Positions 54,961 through 63,186 of a DNA stretch of 64,000 nt are shown in pieces. The notes under the pieces were generated by a model that worked only from the letters and a program-made list of their open reading frames with translations, did not search any database and was not told the origin of the DNA. Origin of the DNA: Rhizobium anhuiense (lineage in GTDB: Bacteria; Pseudomonadota; Alphaproteobacteria; Rhizobiales; Rhizobiaceae); assembly GCF_003985145.1 (NCBI RefSeq), contig NZ_ML133534.1:1-64000 (forward strand). Direction: 5' to 3'. The translations under genes and the position numbers were made by a program. Position 1 is the stretch's first letter; every line of letters begins with the position of its first letter.

Positions 54961-55802
54961 CCCTTGACGCCGCCGCTGGTAAGCCCGGAAATCAGGGCGC
55001 GTTGCATGACGAGGCCGATCAGCACGGGAGGCAGGGCGGCGAGCACGCCTGCCGTCGCGATCAGTCCGTAATCGGAAACGCGGCCGCCGGCGAGATCGGC
55101 GATGGCGACGGTCAGCGTCTTGGCGCGCTGGTCCGAGGTGAAGAGCAGCGCATAGAAGAATTCATCCCAGGCAAGCAGGAATGCAAAGAGGCTCGACGTC
55201 GCGACCACGGGGGCGGCGAGCGGCAGCGTGATGATCCGCAATGTCTGGAACAGGCCGGCGCCGTCGATCATCGCGGCGGATTCAATCTCACGCGGGATGG
55301 AATCGAAGCCCGATTTCATCAGCCAGGTGGTGAAGGGCGCGAGAATTGTCAGATAGACGAGGGCGAGGCCGAAGACGTTGTTCAGCATGCCGAGATGGGA
55401 GAGGCTCATATAGAGCGGCACGGCGAGCGCCACCGGCGGCAACATGTAGGTGGCGATCACCATCGACAGCGACCAGCCGACGGAAGGCGTGCGCGACACC
55501 GCCCAGCCGGCCGGAATCGCAAGCGCGATGGCGGCGATCGTCGCCATGCCCGCCACCTCGATGCTGTTGCGCAGCGATGAGGTGAAGGCGGCGCCGGCGC
55601 TGTTTTCGAGCGTCGAAAGCAGCACGGCGTAGCGCGAGAAATCCGCCGTCTGCGGCCACCAGCGCAGGGGTTTTGCGGCAAGATCGGCGGCCGGCGAGAT
55701 GCTCATGATGAACAGCCACAGGATCGGCGCCAGGATGACGGCGGCGAGCAGCAGCGCGCAGAGATGGATGAAGGCGGAAAAGAGCGGGCTCTGGCGTTCC
55801 AT
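54957..55802 (-). CDS. ABC transporter permease 2, CUT1 (MalG/UgpE type)
   Basis: A 281-residue permease with six helices. The ATPase-contact (EAA) loop is seen as EIESAAMIDGAGLFQTLRII. The start at 55802 shares a base with the stop of permease 1 (TGATG). Longer in-frame extensions to 56471 are shadow of permease 1. Confidence 0.92.
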   Translation of the reverse strand: MERQSPLFSAFIHLCALLLAAVILAPILWLFIMSISPAADLAAKPLRWWPQTADFSRYAVLLSTLENSAGAAFTSSLRNSIEVAGMATIAAIALAIPAGWAVSRTPSVGWSLSMVIATYMLPPVALAVPLYMSLSHLGMLNNVFGLALVYLTILAPFTTWLMKSGFDSIPREIESAAMIDGAGLFQTLRIITLPLAAPVVATSSLFAFLLAWDEFFYALLFTSDQRAKTLTVAIADLAGGRVSDYGLIATAGVLAALPPVLIGLVMQRALISGLTSGGVKG

Positions 55803-56686
55803 CAAGCGGCACTCCCGGCGGTCTTGCGCACCAGGGCGGCGTAGCCGGCGGCAAGCAGCGTCACCAGCAGCGTGACGATCAATGCCAGCGAGGCGCCGGA
55901 GCCTGCCCGCTGGAAGGAGAAGGCTTCCTGATAGACGAGGATCGACAGTGTACGCGTGCTGTTGGCCGGGCCGCCGCGGGTCATGACCCAGATGATGTCG
56001 AAGACCTTGAAGGCTTCGATCGTGCGCAGCACCAAGGCGACCATCAGCGGGCCGGCGAGATAGGGGAGGATGACGAAGCGGAAGCGGGCGAAAGCACCGG
56101 CGCCGTCGACCAGCGAGGCGGCGGTGATGTCGCGCGGCACGGCCTGAAGTGCGGCCAGTGCGATCAGCGCCACCAGCGGAAAATTCTTCCAGCAGTCGGC
56201 GACGATGAGGGCTGCCAGCGCCGTGCCCGGCTCGCCGAGCCAGGAGCGGTAGGCCTCCAGCAGACCGAGTTGGGTCAGTGCGGCATTCAGCGCGCCGTAT
56301 TCCGGATTGTAGATCAGCCGCCAGAGCGTGGCGTTGACGACGGTCGGCAGTGCCCAGGGCAGGATCATCAGGGCGCGAAGCACGGTGCGGCCGCGAAACT
56401 GCTGGTTCAGCAACAGCGCCGCCAGAACGCCGATCACCATTTCGGCGGCGACCGAGATGATCGCGAACCATGCGGTGGTGATCAGCGTGCGCTGGAAATT
56501 CGAGCCGGAGATCATCTTGGTATAATTGTCGATGCCGACGAAGTTTCCTTGTGTGCCGACGAGCTTGGCATCGGTGAAGGAGAGACCGATAGTATCAATC
56601 AGAGGCCAGCCGATGACTGATATCATCACCACGAGAAGCGGCAGCATCAAAAGCCACGCGCGGGTTGTCAGCCAAGTGCCCGACAT
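55802..56686 (-). CDS. ABC transporter permease 1, CUT1 (MalF/UgpA type)
   Basis: A 294-residue permease with six helices. The EAA loop reads DITAASLVDGAGAFARFRFV and the segment VMTRGGPANSTRTLSI is typical. It starts 79 bp after the binding-protein stop, across an intercistronic hairpin that may lower its expression relative to the receptor. Confidence 0.92.
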   Translation of the reverse strand: MSGTWLTTRAWLLMLPLLVVMISVIGWPLIDTIGLSFTDAKLVGTQGNFVGIDNYTKMISGSNFQRTLITTAWFAIISVAAEMVIGVLAALLLNQQFRGRTVLRALMILPWALPTVVNATLWRLIYNPEYGALNAALTQLGLLEAYRSWLGEPGTALAALIVADCWKNFPLVALIALAALQAVPRDITAASLVDGAGAFARFRFVILPYLAGPLMVALVLRTIEAFKVFDIIWVMTRGGPANSTRTLSILVYQEAFSFQRAGSGASLALIVTLLVTLLAAGYAALVRKTAGSAA

Positions 56687-56723
56687 CGAGGCGACCCTTC
56701 TTCATTCATAGGTTATCGAAAGC

Positions 56724-56756
56724 GAACCGGGCGACGGCGGGCGCCGCCCGGGTTTC
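56724..56756 (-). other. Intercistronic hairpin between binding protein and permease genes
   Basis: GAACCGGGCG and CGCCCGGGTTTC pair almost perfectly around a GC-rich loop. Such hairpins often stabilise the 3' end of a binding-protein mRNA and set its excess over the permeases. Confidence 0.5.
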
Positions 56757-56765
56757 ATGCTTTGC

Positions 56766-58004
56766 TCAGAGGCCGCTATTGTCGGCCGCCGACTTCAGCG
56801 CGTCTTCGGGCGAGGACTGGCCGAGCAGCGATTCCTGGATCGCCTGCTGCAGCGCGGTCGAAAGCTCCTGATATTTCGGTGTCGTCGGACGCGGATACAT
56901 GGCGGCAAGGCCGATCTTGGCGGCGGAGATCAGCTCCTCCTGGCCCTTGGTGACAGCAGGGTCTTCATAGGAGGATGCCCAGATCGGCAGGCTGAGCTTG
57001 GCATAGGCATTCTGCGTCGCCTGCGATGTCATGAAGGTGATGTACTTCCAGGCCTCATCAGGATGCTGGCTGGCCGAGGTGATGCCGAGGCCCATCGAGC
57101 CGTTGACGGCCGAAGCCTCGCTCTTGCCGGCAACACCCGGCGCCGGCACGACGCCGACCTTGCCCGCGACCTTGCTGTCCTTCGGATTGTTGGCCATGTT
57201 GTACATGTAGGTCCAGTTCAAAGCGAAGGCGGCATCGCCGTTTTCGAAGACCTTGCGGACGTCCTCTTCCAGGAATTCCTTGGAGTTCGGATTGGTCAGG
57301 CCCGAGGAATAGCTGGAGACCATGTATTTCAACGCATCGAGGCCGCCGCCGGTCTGGAAGGCCGGCTTGCCGTCCTTGAGGAAATCGCCGCCATAGGCGC
57401 TGACGAGCGTGGTGTAGTCGCAGATCGCGGCCTCGGCCTGCGACCAGCTCCAGGCGATCGGCGTGGCGAGCAGGCCCTTGTCCTTGATGGTCTTTGCCTG
57501 CTCGGTCAACTCGTCCCAGGTTTTCGGCGGCGCCTTGATGCCGGCCTTTTCAAGGATTTCTTTGTTGTAGAACAGGTATTTGGTGTCGAGGATCCACGGC
57601 ATGCCGTAATATTTGTAGTCGTACTGCACGGTGGTCCAGGCGCCCGGCAGCACGCCCTTCTTCATCTCGTCGGTGACACGAGAGGAGACGTCGACCAGAA
57701 CCTTGTTGGTGGCGTATTCGGCCGGCCAGATGACGTCGAAGAGGACGACGTCGTAACCGCCGCCGGACCCTTGCGCCAGCACCGTCTTGTCGTGCAGGCC
57801 TTCATAGGGAACGAATTCGAGATTGACCTTGATGTCGGGGTTCGCCTTGGCGAAGGCGTCGGTCATGGCGCGCACATCGGCCTCGCTATAGGCGGCCTGT
57901 GCCATGAAGAGCGCGTTCAGCGTCGTTTCGGCGAAAGCGTGCGGCGCAAAGGATGCGCCGATCAAGGCCGCACCGAGAAGCGTCTTGTTAAGGGATTTCA
58001 GCAT
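56766..58004 (-). CDS. ABC transporter sugar-binding protein, CUT1
   Basis: A 412-residue periplasmic receptor with a signal peptide (MLKSLNKTLLGAALIGASF, cleaved near AFA) and an SBP_bac_1 fold. The start at 58004 has GGAGGCTGCA before it; extensions to 58103 would cross a strong hairpin and precede the signal peptide. It heads the six-gene minus-strand operon (receptor, two permeases, SIS, PfkB, ATPase) and is divergent from the ROK repressor. The ligand is unknown. Confidence 0.92.
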   Translation of the reverse strand: MLKSLNKTLLGAALIGASFAPHAFAETTLNALFMAQAAYSEADVRAMTDAFAKANPDIKVNLEFVPYEGLHDKTVLAQGSGGGYDVVLFDVIWPAEYATNKVLVDVSSRVTDEMKKGVLPGAWTTVQYDYKYYGMPWILDTKYLFYNKEILEKAGIKAPPKTWDELTEQAKTIKDKGLLATPIAWSWSQAEAAICDYTTLVSAYGGDFLKDGKPAFQTGGGLDALKYMVSSYSSGLTNPNSKEFLEEDVRKVFENGDAAFALNWTYMYNMANNPKDSKVAGKVGVVPAPGVAGKSEASAVNGSMGLGITSASQHPDEAWKYITFMTSQATQNAYAKLSLPIWASSYEDPAVTKGQEELISAAKIGLAAMYPRPTTPKYQELSTALQQAIQESLLGQSSPEDALKSAADNSGL

Positions 58005-58035
58005 TGCAGCCTCCAGTTTTTGACATTTACGCATT

Positions 58036-58063
58036 GCCGAGGGCGGACTTCGCCGCCCTCGGC
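58036..58063 (-). promoter_or_regulatory. Perfect GC hairpin in the mRNA leader of the sugar operon
   Basis: Arms GCCGAGGGCGG (58036-58046) and CCGCCCTCGGC (58053-58063) form an 11-bp stem with a 6-nt loop, 32-59 nt upstream of the binding-protein start. There is no following T-run on the minus strand, so it is not a simple terminator. It may protect the 5' end of the message or be a regulatory structure. Confidence 0.5.
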
Positions 58064-58165
58064 GTTCGAGAAGGCGCGTGTTGAAAACGTGCCAGTCCAT
58101 CATCTCGGAGCGTCGTCGGAGGCCTCGCTGGGCTTCCTGCGTTCCCTGGGACTCTCCGGTCCCTC

Positions 58166-58190
58166 ATTAAGTCAAATGTATTGACTTAAT
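58166..58190. promoter_or_regulatory. 25-bp palindromic operator between the ROK gene and the sugar operon
   Basis: Two perfect 10-bp arms ATTAAGTCAA and TTGACTTAAT separated by 5 bp. The right arm contains the -35 of the ROK promoter, so binding would block it, and the site is also upstream of the divergent sugar operon. The adjacent ROK-family protein is the obvious ligand-controlled repressor. Confidence 0.75.
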
Positions 58191-58209
58191 ACTTCTTCAA
58201 CATTCTAAT
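58181..58209 (+). promoter_or_regulatory. Likely promoter of the ROK regulator
   Basis: TTGACT at 58181-58186, 17-bp spacer, TCTAAT at 58204-58209. A start near 58216 would give a leader of about 15 nt before the ATG at 58231. The -35 overlaps the right arm of the palindrome, consistent with autorepression. Confidence 0.6.
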
Positions 58210-58230
58210 GGAGTCAAGAGGCAATTGCAG

Positions 58231-59442
58231 ATGAATGACAGTCGACCGATCCGGGCCAAGAGCGGCACCAATCACGAAGGCACCAGCGCCCATAACCGGC
58301 GCGTGATGATCGATGCCCTAAGGATCAACGGTGCGCTTTCACGCGCCGATCTGGCGCGGGCGACGCGGCTGACCAAACAGACGGTGTCCAATATCATCGA
58401 GGAACTCGAACGCGACGGTCTCGTCAGTTCGCAGGAGGCGGTGCGGAAGGGCAGGGGCCAGCCCTCGACGCCCTACGGCCTGGTGCCCGAGGGCGCCTTT
58501 GCGATCGGTCTGCAGATCGACCGGCATGTGACGCGGGCGGTCGCCGTCGATCTGGTCGGCAGCGTTCTCGTGCGTGACGAGGCCGGCCTGCCGCCAGGCG
58601 GTCCGTTTAACGGGACGAAGGTCATCCTTGATCTCGTCGCCGGCGTGCGGTCGAAGCTCGCCGGGATCGTCCAGCAATCGGAAAAGCGGCTGGTCGGCCT
58701 CGGCGCCGCCATGCCCGGACCCTTCGGGGTCGCCGGCAGCGGCGACGATCCGTGGATGATGGAGGCTTGGCAGAAGTTTCCATTGCTGGAAACGCTGGCC
58801 GCCGGCACCGGGCTCGATGTCGGCCTGCAGAACGATGCGGCCGCGGCGGCGACCGCCGAACGTATGGTGGGAGCCGCCCATGGCCTCGACCATGCCGTCT
58901 GCCTCTTCGTCGGCTATGGCATCGGTGCCGGCCTCATTCTGAACGGCGAGCTTTACCGCGGCGCCAACGGCAATGCCGGCGAGATCGGCATGGCATTGCT
59001 GTTTGCCGACGGCAAATCGACGCCGCTCGAACATCGCGCCTCGCTCGCCTCGCTCTACCAGCATCTGTCGATCGATCCCGCCGATCCTGACCTTTATGCG
59101 CGGATCAACGAGCTTGCCTTAAGGGGCGATCACAGCATCCACGCCTGGGTCGAGGCGGCCGCAGCGGACCTGCGCTGGAGCATCCATCTCCTCGAGACGC
59201 TGTTCGATCCGCAGACGGTGATCCTCTGCGGCAGCGCGCCGGAAGCGCTGGTAAGCAGGCTGTTTGCGGCGATCGGCCCGCTGCTGCCGTCGATCGCCGA
59301 GCGCCGCGGCCGGACACTGCCGCGCCTGCAGCCGGGCATAGCCGATCCCTGGTCGGTGGCGCTGGGTGCCGCCGCCGGGCCGATCAGCCGTGCATTCGAT
59401 CCACGTTTTGCCGCGATCCTGAAGGATTCCCTTCAATCCTGA
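58231..59442 (+). CDS. ROK family transcriptional regulator
   Basis: A 403-residue repressor. The N-terminal winged helix is clear (GALSRADLARATRLTKQTVS, then IIEELERDGLV), followed by an actin-like ROK domain with GYGIGAGLILNGELYRGANG and GEIGM. The zinc motif CxCGxxGCxE of classical ROK proteins is absent, and the His after GEIG is Met, so it is not a sugar kinase. ATG 58231 follows AGAGG; a TTG two codons earlier is less likely. It probably controls the divergent SIS/PfkB sugar operon through the 25-bp palindrome. Confidence 0.9.
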   Translation: MNDSRPIRAKSGTNHEGTSAHNRRVMIDALRINGALSRADLARATRLTKQTVSNIIEELERDGLVSSQEAVRKGRGQPSTPYGLVPEGAFAIGLQIDRHVTRAVAVDLVGSVLVRDEAGLPPGGPFNGTKVILDLVAGVRSKLAGIVQQSEKRLVGLGAAMPGPFGVAGSGDDPWMMEAWQKFPLLETLAAGTGLDVGLQNDAAAAATAERMVGAAHGLDHAVCLFVGYGIGAGLILNGELYRGANGNAGEIGMALLFADGKSTPLEHRASLASLYQHLSIDPADPDLYARINELALRGDHSIHAWVEAAAADLRWSIHLLETLFDPQTVILCGSAPEALVSRLFAAIGPLLPSIAERRGRTLPRLQPGIADPWSVALGAAAGPISRAFDPRFAAILKDSLQS

Positions 59443-59797
59443 GGCTGGAGCCAGTGTTGCACACCAGTGGAACGCAAAAAATGCCGGCTGTTGGCAAGTT
59501 TCGTTAGGAGGGTGCGGGCGAATAAATCCGTCCGGCCGAAATATAAATAAATATTGAACTCCCCCTAAAATTCCATTGTTTTGAATATAATAGAAATTTC
59601 CTCGTAATATGCTAAAGAACTCTTCGATATATCTATAAATATTTCTCCGATATCAGCGAATAACAATCGTGTGAATTTTTTATGACAACTGGATTTCGAT
59701 CATTTCATGTCATGGAATATTCATTGGCCGCGGCAATTTGAACCCGCTAATAGGGCGTGCGCTGAAAGTGCGCATCCCTTTTACGTTCGAGGTTCTC
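59443..59797. promoter_or_regulatory. A/T-rich region upstream of ugpB
   Basis: A 355-bp gene-free stretch, A/T-rich from 59530 to 59720. It should contain the ugpB promoter; TTGAATATAATAG occurs near 59580. No Pho box with the required 11-bp spacing could be found. Confidence 0.5.
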
Positions 59798-61153
59798 ATG
59801 CAAGCCAAGCTTCTCGGCGCCGTTGGCGCCCTTCTCGCTACAGCGTTTCTTGCTGGTCCCGCTGCCGCCGCCGATAAGACCAAGATCGACTTCTGGTTCG
59901 GCAACTCCGGTGACATTGCCAAGCGTGTCCAGGAACAGTGCGATCGCTTCAACCAGTCGCAGGCCGATTACGAAGTCGTCTGCACCAGCCAGGGCAGCTA
60001 CGATGCGTCCTTGCAGAACACCATCGCTGCCTTCCGCGCCGGCAAGCAGCCGACCATCGCCCAGGTCTCCGATGCCGGCACGCTCGATATCATGCTCTCC
60101 GGCGCCTATTATCCGGCCAACAAGCTGATGGCCGACATGGGTTATACCGTCGACTGGAACGATTATTTCTCAGGTATATCGGGCTATTACGCGACCTCGA
60201 AGGGTGAGATGTACTCCTTCCCCTTCAACTCCTCGACCGCTCTGCTCTACTGGAACAAGGACGCCTTCGCCAAGATCGGCAAGGATCATGCTCCGGCAAC
60301 CTGGAAGGAAGCAGGCGAAGACCTCAAGGCTCTGAAGGATGCAGGCTATGCTTGTCCGCTCGGCTTCGACATCTCCAACAACGAAGTCTGGCAGTACATC
60401 GAGCAGTTCGAAGCGGTCAACGGCGAAGCCATCGCCACGAAGAAGAACGGCTTTGAAGGTCTCGACGCCGAGCTGGTGTTCAACAAGAACCCGCTTCTGG
60501 TCAGCTATATCAAGGACCTCAAGTCCTGGTATGACAACAAGCTTGCCGTGATCAAAAACAAGGCCGTCGGCCAGACCTTCGTCGAAGCCTTTGCCGCCGG
60601 CGATTGCCAGGTCATCCTGACCTCGGTCGGCGACCATGGCAATGTTGGCCGCACCGCCAAGCAAGGCATGAACTGGGGCGTTTCCATGCTCCCGACCTAC
60701 GGCGACGCAACCCGTCACAGCTCTTACGTCGGCGGCGCTTCGCTTTGGGTTCTGAAGGGCCATTCGGACGCTGAATACAAGGCTGCCGCTGCCTTCTTCA
60801 ACTTCATCGCAAAGCCGGAAGAGGCTCTGACCTGGTCGACCGTTACCGGCTACATCCCGGTTCGTAACTCCGGCTTCGAATATCTCAAGAAGCAGGGCTT
60901 CTACGACAAGGCGCCTTATGCCGGCCGCGAACTCGCCATTCAGAGCCTGACCGCATCGCCTGCCGGTGACGCGGCTCCGCACGGCATCCGCCTCGGTGGC
61001 CTGCTGCAGGTCCGCACCGAAATCGCCAATGGTCTGCAGGCCATCTTCGTCAACAATGCCGATGTCCAGGCTTCGCTCGACGGCGCTGCCGCACGCGGCA
61101 ATACGCTCCTGCGCCGCTTCCAGCAGACCTATAAGAACGTTCAGCTCCCCTGA
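59798..61153 (+). CDS. ugpB: Glycerol-3-phosphate type ABC binding protein
   Basis: A 451-residue periplasmic receptor with a signal peptide (MQAKLLGAVGALLATAFLAG, cleaved near AAA). The sequence DKTKIDFWFGNSGDIAKRV and the ending of an SBP_bac_1 protein with NSSTALLYWNKDAF and TGYIPVRNSGFEYL fit UgpB. The ATG at 59798 has GAGG upstream; a start 20 codons earlier would precede the signal peptide. It is followed by ugpA, ugpE and ugpC in the standard order. Relatives may carry other glycerophosphodiesters or sugars. Confidence 0.88.
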   Translation: MQAKLLGAVGALLATAFLAGPAAAADKTKIDFWFGNSGDIAKRVQEQCDRFNQSQADYEVVCTSQGSYDASLQNTIAAFRAGKQPTIAQVSDAGTLDIMLSGAYYPANKLMADMGYTVDWNDYFSGISGYYATSKGEMYSFPFNSSTALLYWNKDAFAKIGKDHAPATWKEAGEDLKALKDAGYACPLGFDISNNEVWQYIEQFEAVNGEAIATKKNGFEGLDAELVFNKNPLLVSYIKDLKSWYDNKLAVIKNKAVGQTFVEAFAAGDCQVILTSVGDHGNVGRTAKQGMNWGVSMLPTYGDATRHSSYVGGASLWVLKGHSDAEYKAAAAFFNFIAKPEEALTWSTVTGYIPVRNSGFEYLKKQGFYDKAPYAGRELAIQSLTASPAGDAAPHGIRLGGLLQVRTEIANGLQAIFVNNADVQASLDGAAARGNTLLRRFQQTYKNVQLP

Positions 61154-61168
61154 TCGCCCGATATATGC

Positions 61169-61199
61169 CGCACCCGGCCCGCGTCGCGCGCCGGGTGCG
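61169..61199 (+). other. Hairpin after ugpB
   Basis: Arms CGCACCCGGC (61169-61178) and GCCGGGTGCG (61190-61199) form a perfect 10-bp stem with an 11-nt loop, 16 bp after the ugpB stop. No T-run follows, so partial termination or 3'-end protection of ugpB mRNA is more likely than full termination. Confidence 0.55.
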
Positions 61200-61247
61200 T
61201 CCTTGTAAGTTCCCTTATCGGCCGAGGATGCGTACTCGCCGCCCGCG

Positions 61248-61338
61248 TCTAAAGCGCGCCGCTCGCGCTTTAGATCTTTATTTCGGCGCATGTCGTTACC
61301 GCAAAACCGCTGCACACTTTTGCGCGACATGCTTTAAA
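61248..61338. repeat. Rhizobial palindromic repeat between ugpB and ugpA
   Basis: TCTAAAGCGCG ... CGCGCTTTAGA is the first palindrome and CATGTCG ... GCGACATG the second, linked by TCTTTATTT and containing GCAAAACCGCTGCACACTTTTG. This is a second sequence class of the same two-palindrome design as 36097-36200. It lies inside the operon. Confidence 0.7.
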
Positions 61339-61364
61339 CCAAACCAGGACGAAAACGACCACTC

Positions 61365-62249
61365 ATGGAAAAGCGCGTCACTTTCTCCTCGACGACGATC
61401 GGACTGCTCTTCGCATTTCCGATGCTGCTGCTGATCTTCGTCTTCTTCTATTGGCCAAGCGCGCAGGCGCTCTATTGGGCGTTCACGCTTGAGCAGCCAT
61501 GGGGCGGCGGCAATGTCTGGGTCGGTTTCGACAATTTCAAACAGTTGCTCACCGATCCGATCTATTGGGACTCGATCACCCGTAGCATGATCTTCGGCTT
61601 CAGCTCGACGGCGATTGCCATGGGACTGGCGCTCATCCTGGCGCTTTTGACCGATCGTGAACTGCGCGGCCACAAGGTCTACCGGTCGGTGTTCATCTGG
61701 CCTTACGCAATTGCCGCTCCCGCTCTCGGGCTCGCCTTCCGCTTCATCCTGGCGCCGGAGGCCGGCCTGCTGTCGGTCATCAATCACGTCTGGCCCGGTC
61801 TCTGGAACCCGGCGCTCGACGGCAAGGATGCGATGATCGCCGTCATCGTCGCCTTCTCCTGGAAATATATCGGCTACAACTTCATCTTCTTCCTCTCGGC
61901 GCTGCAAGGCATTCCGCGCTCGCTGATCGAGGCGGCGGCCATGGACGGTTCGGGGCCGATGCGCCGGATCTGGGATATCCAGCTGCCCTTGCTGACGCCG
62001 ACGCTGTTTTTCCTGCTCGTCATCAACATCACAGAGAGCTTCCAGGATTCCTTCGGTATCGTCGACGTCATGACCCAAGGCGGGCCGGCGCGCGCCACCG
62101 AACTCATGGTCTACAAGATCTATTTCGACGGCTTCAGAGGTCTCGATTATTCCGGCGCTGCGGCGCAGTCGATCATCCTGATGGTGCTCGTCGTCCTTCT
62201 CACCATCTTCCAGTTCCGCTTCATCGAGCGGCGCGTGCACTACAAGTGA
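61365..62249 (+). CDS. ugpA: Glycerol-3-phosphate type ABC permease
   Basis: A 294-residue CUT1 permease with six helices. The EAA loop reads LIEAAAMDGSGPMRRIWDIQ and the segment VDVMTQGGPARATELMVYKI is characteristic of UgpA. It begins 211 bp after ugpB because a hairpin and a repeat element lie between, and ends 10 bp before ugpE. Confidence 0.9.
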   Translation: MEKRVTFSSTTIGLLFAFPMLLLIFVFFYWPSAQALYWAFTLEQPWGGGNVWVGFDNFKQLLTDPIYWDSITRSMIFGFSSTAIAMGLALILALLTDRELRGHKVYRSVFIWPYAIAAPALGLAFRFILAPEAGLLSVINHVWPGLWNPALDGKDAMIAVIVAFSWKYIGYNFIFFLSALQGIPRSLIEAAAMDGSGPMRRIWDIQLPLLTPTLFFLLVINITESFQDSFGIVDVMTQGGPARATELMVYKIYFDGFRGLDYSGAAAQSIILMVLVVLLTIFQFRFIERRVHYK

Positions 62250-62259
62250 GGTCGCGGAC

Positions 62260-63174
62260 ATGATCGAACGCACGCCGATATTCAACTTCATCTGCTATAC
62301 GCTTCTTGCGCTCGGCATGGTGATCGCGCTCCTGCCTTTCGCCATCGTCATCATCGCGTCGACGCTGGATCTGGAAACGGTCAATCGCGTGCCGCTGCCG
62401 CTCACGCCGGGCTCGCATTTCTGGGAAAACGCCGAGGCCGCCTGGGTTCGCGCCGACCTCGGCAACAAGCTGTTCCACAGCATCATCTTCGCCACGACGG
62501 TCGGTGCCGGCAAAGTCATGCTTTCTTCCATGGCGGCTTTCTCGATCGTCTACTTCCGCTTCCGTGGCCGCTATGTGATTTTCTGGATCATCTTCATCAC
62601 GCTGATGCTGCCGCTGGAAGTCCGCATCGTGCCGACCTATTCGATTGCGGCCAACGCGCTGCAGCCTTTCCAGACGATCCTCGACGTCACCGGGATAAGC
62701 TGGCTCGTCTCGCAGATCACCGGCATTCAGATCAAGCTCGAATGGGGTCTGCTGAATTCCTATCCCGGTCTCGTTCTGCCGCTGGTCGCCACGGCGACCG
62801 GCACCTTCCTTTACCGGCAGTTCTACCTGACGGTTCCGGACGAGCTGGCCGAAGCCTCGAAGATGGACGGTTCGGGCCCGGTCCGGTTCTTCTGGGATAT
62901 TCTGCTGCCGCTTTCGCGGCCGAATATGATCGCGCTGTTCACCATCATGTTCGTCTGGGCCTGGAACCAGTATCTCTGGCCGTTGCTGATCACCACCGAT
63001 CCGAATTTCGGCATTGCGGTGACGCAGTTGAAGACCCTGATCCCGTCCGAATTCGGCCTGCCCGACTGGAACGTCGCCATGGCTGGAACCCTGATCATCA
63101 TGTCGCCGCCGCTGGTGCTCGTCATCCTGATGCAGCGCTGGTTCGTGCGCGGCCTTATCTCCACCGAGAAGTGA
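62260..63174 (+). CDS. ugpE: Glycerol-3-phosphate type ABC permease
   Basis: A 304-residue CUT1 permease with six helices; slightly longer than UgpE of E. coli (281). The EAA loop is ELAEASKMDGSGPVRFFWDI. LFTIMFVWAWNQYLWPLLIT near the C-terminus is typical of the family. It lies 10 bp after ugpA and 12 bp before ugpC. Confidence 0.9.
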   Translation: MIERTPIFNFICYTLLALGMVIALLPFAIVIIASTLDLETVNRVPLPLTPGSHFWENAEAAWVRADLGNKLFHSIIFATTVGAGKVMLSSMAAFSIVYFRFRGRYVIFWIIFITLMLPLEVRIVPTYSIAANALQPFQTILDVTGISWLVSQITGIQIKLEWGLLNSYPGLVLPLVATATGTFLYRQFYLTVPDELAEASKMDGSGPVRFFWDILLPLSRPNMIALFTIMFVWAWNQYLWPLLITTDPNFGIAVTQLKTLIPSEFGLPDWNVAMAGTLIIMSPPLVLVILMQRWFVRGLISTEK

Positions 63175-63186
63175 AGGAGTACTCCC

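Noticed and set aside
56757..58184. A 475-codon plus-strand frame over the CUT1 binding protein
   Set aside because: Antisense shadow; the minus-strand receptor has a signal peptide and good ribosome site.
59660..59720. Possible Pho box upstream of ugpB (TGTCAT/ATGACA motifs)
   Set aside because: Half-sites exist, but no two are arranged as direct repeats with the 11-bp period of a Pho box; at best one half-site is good.
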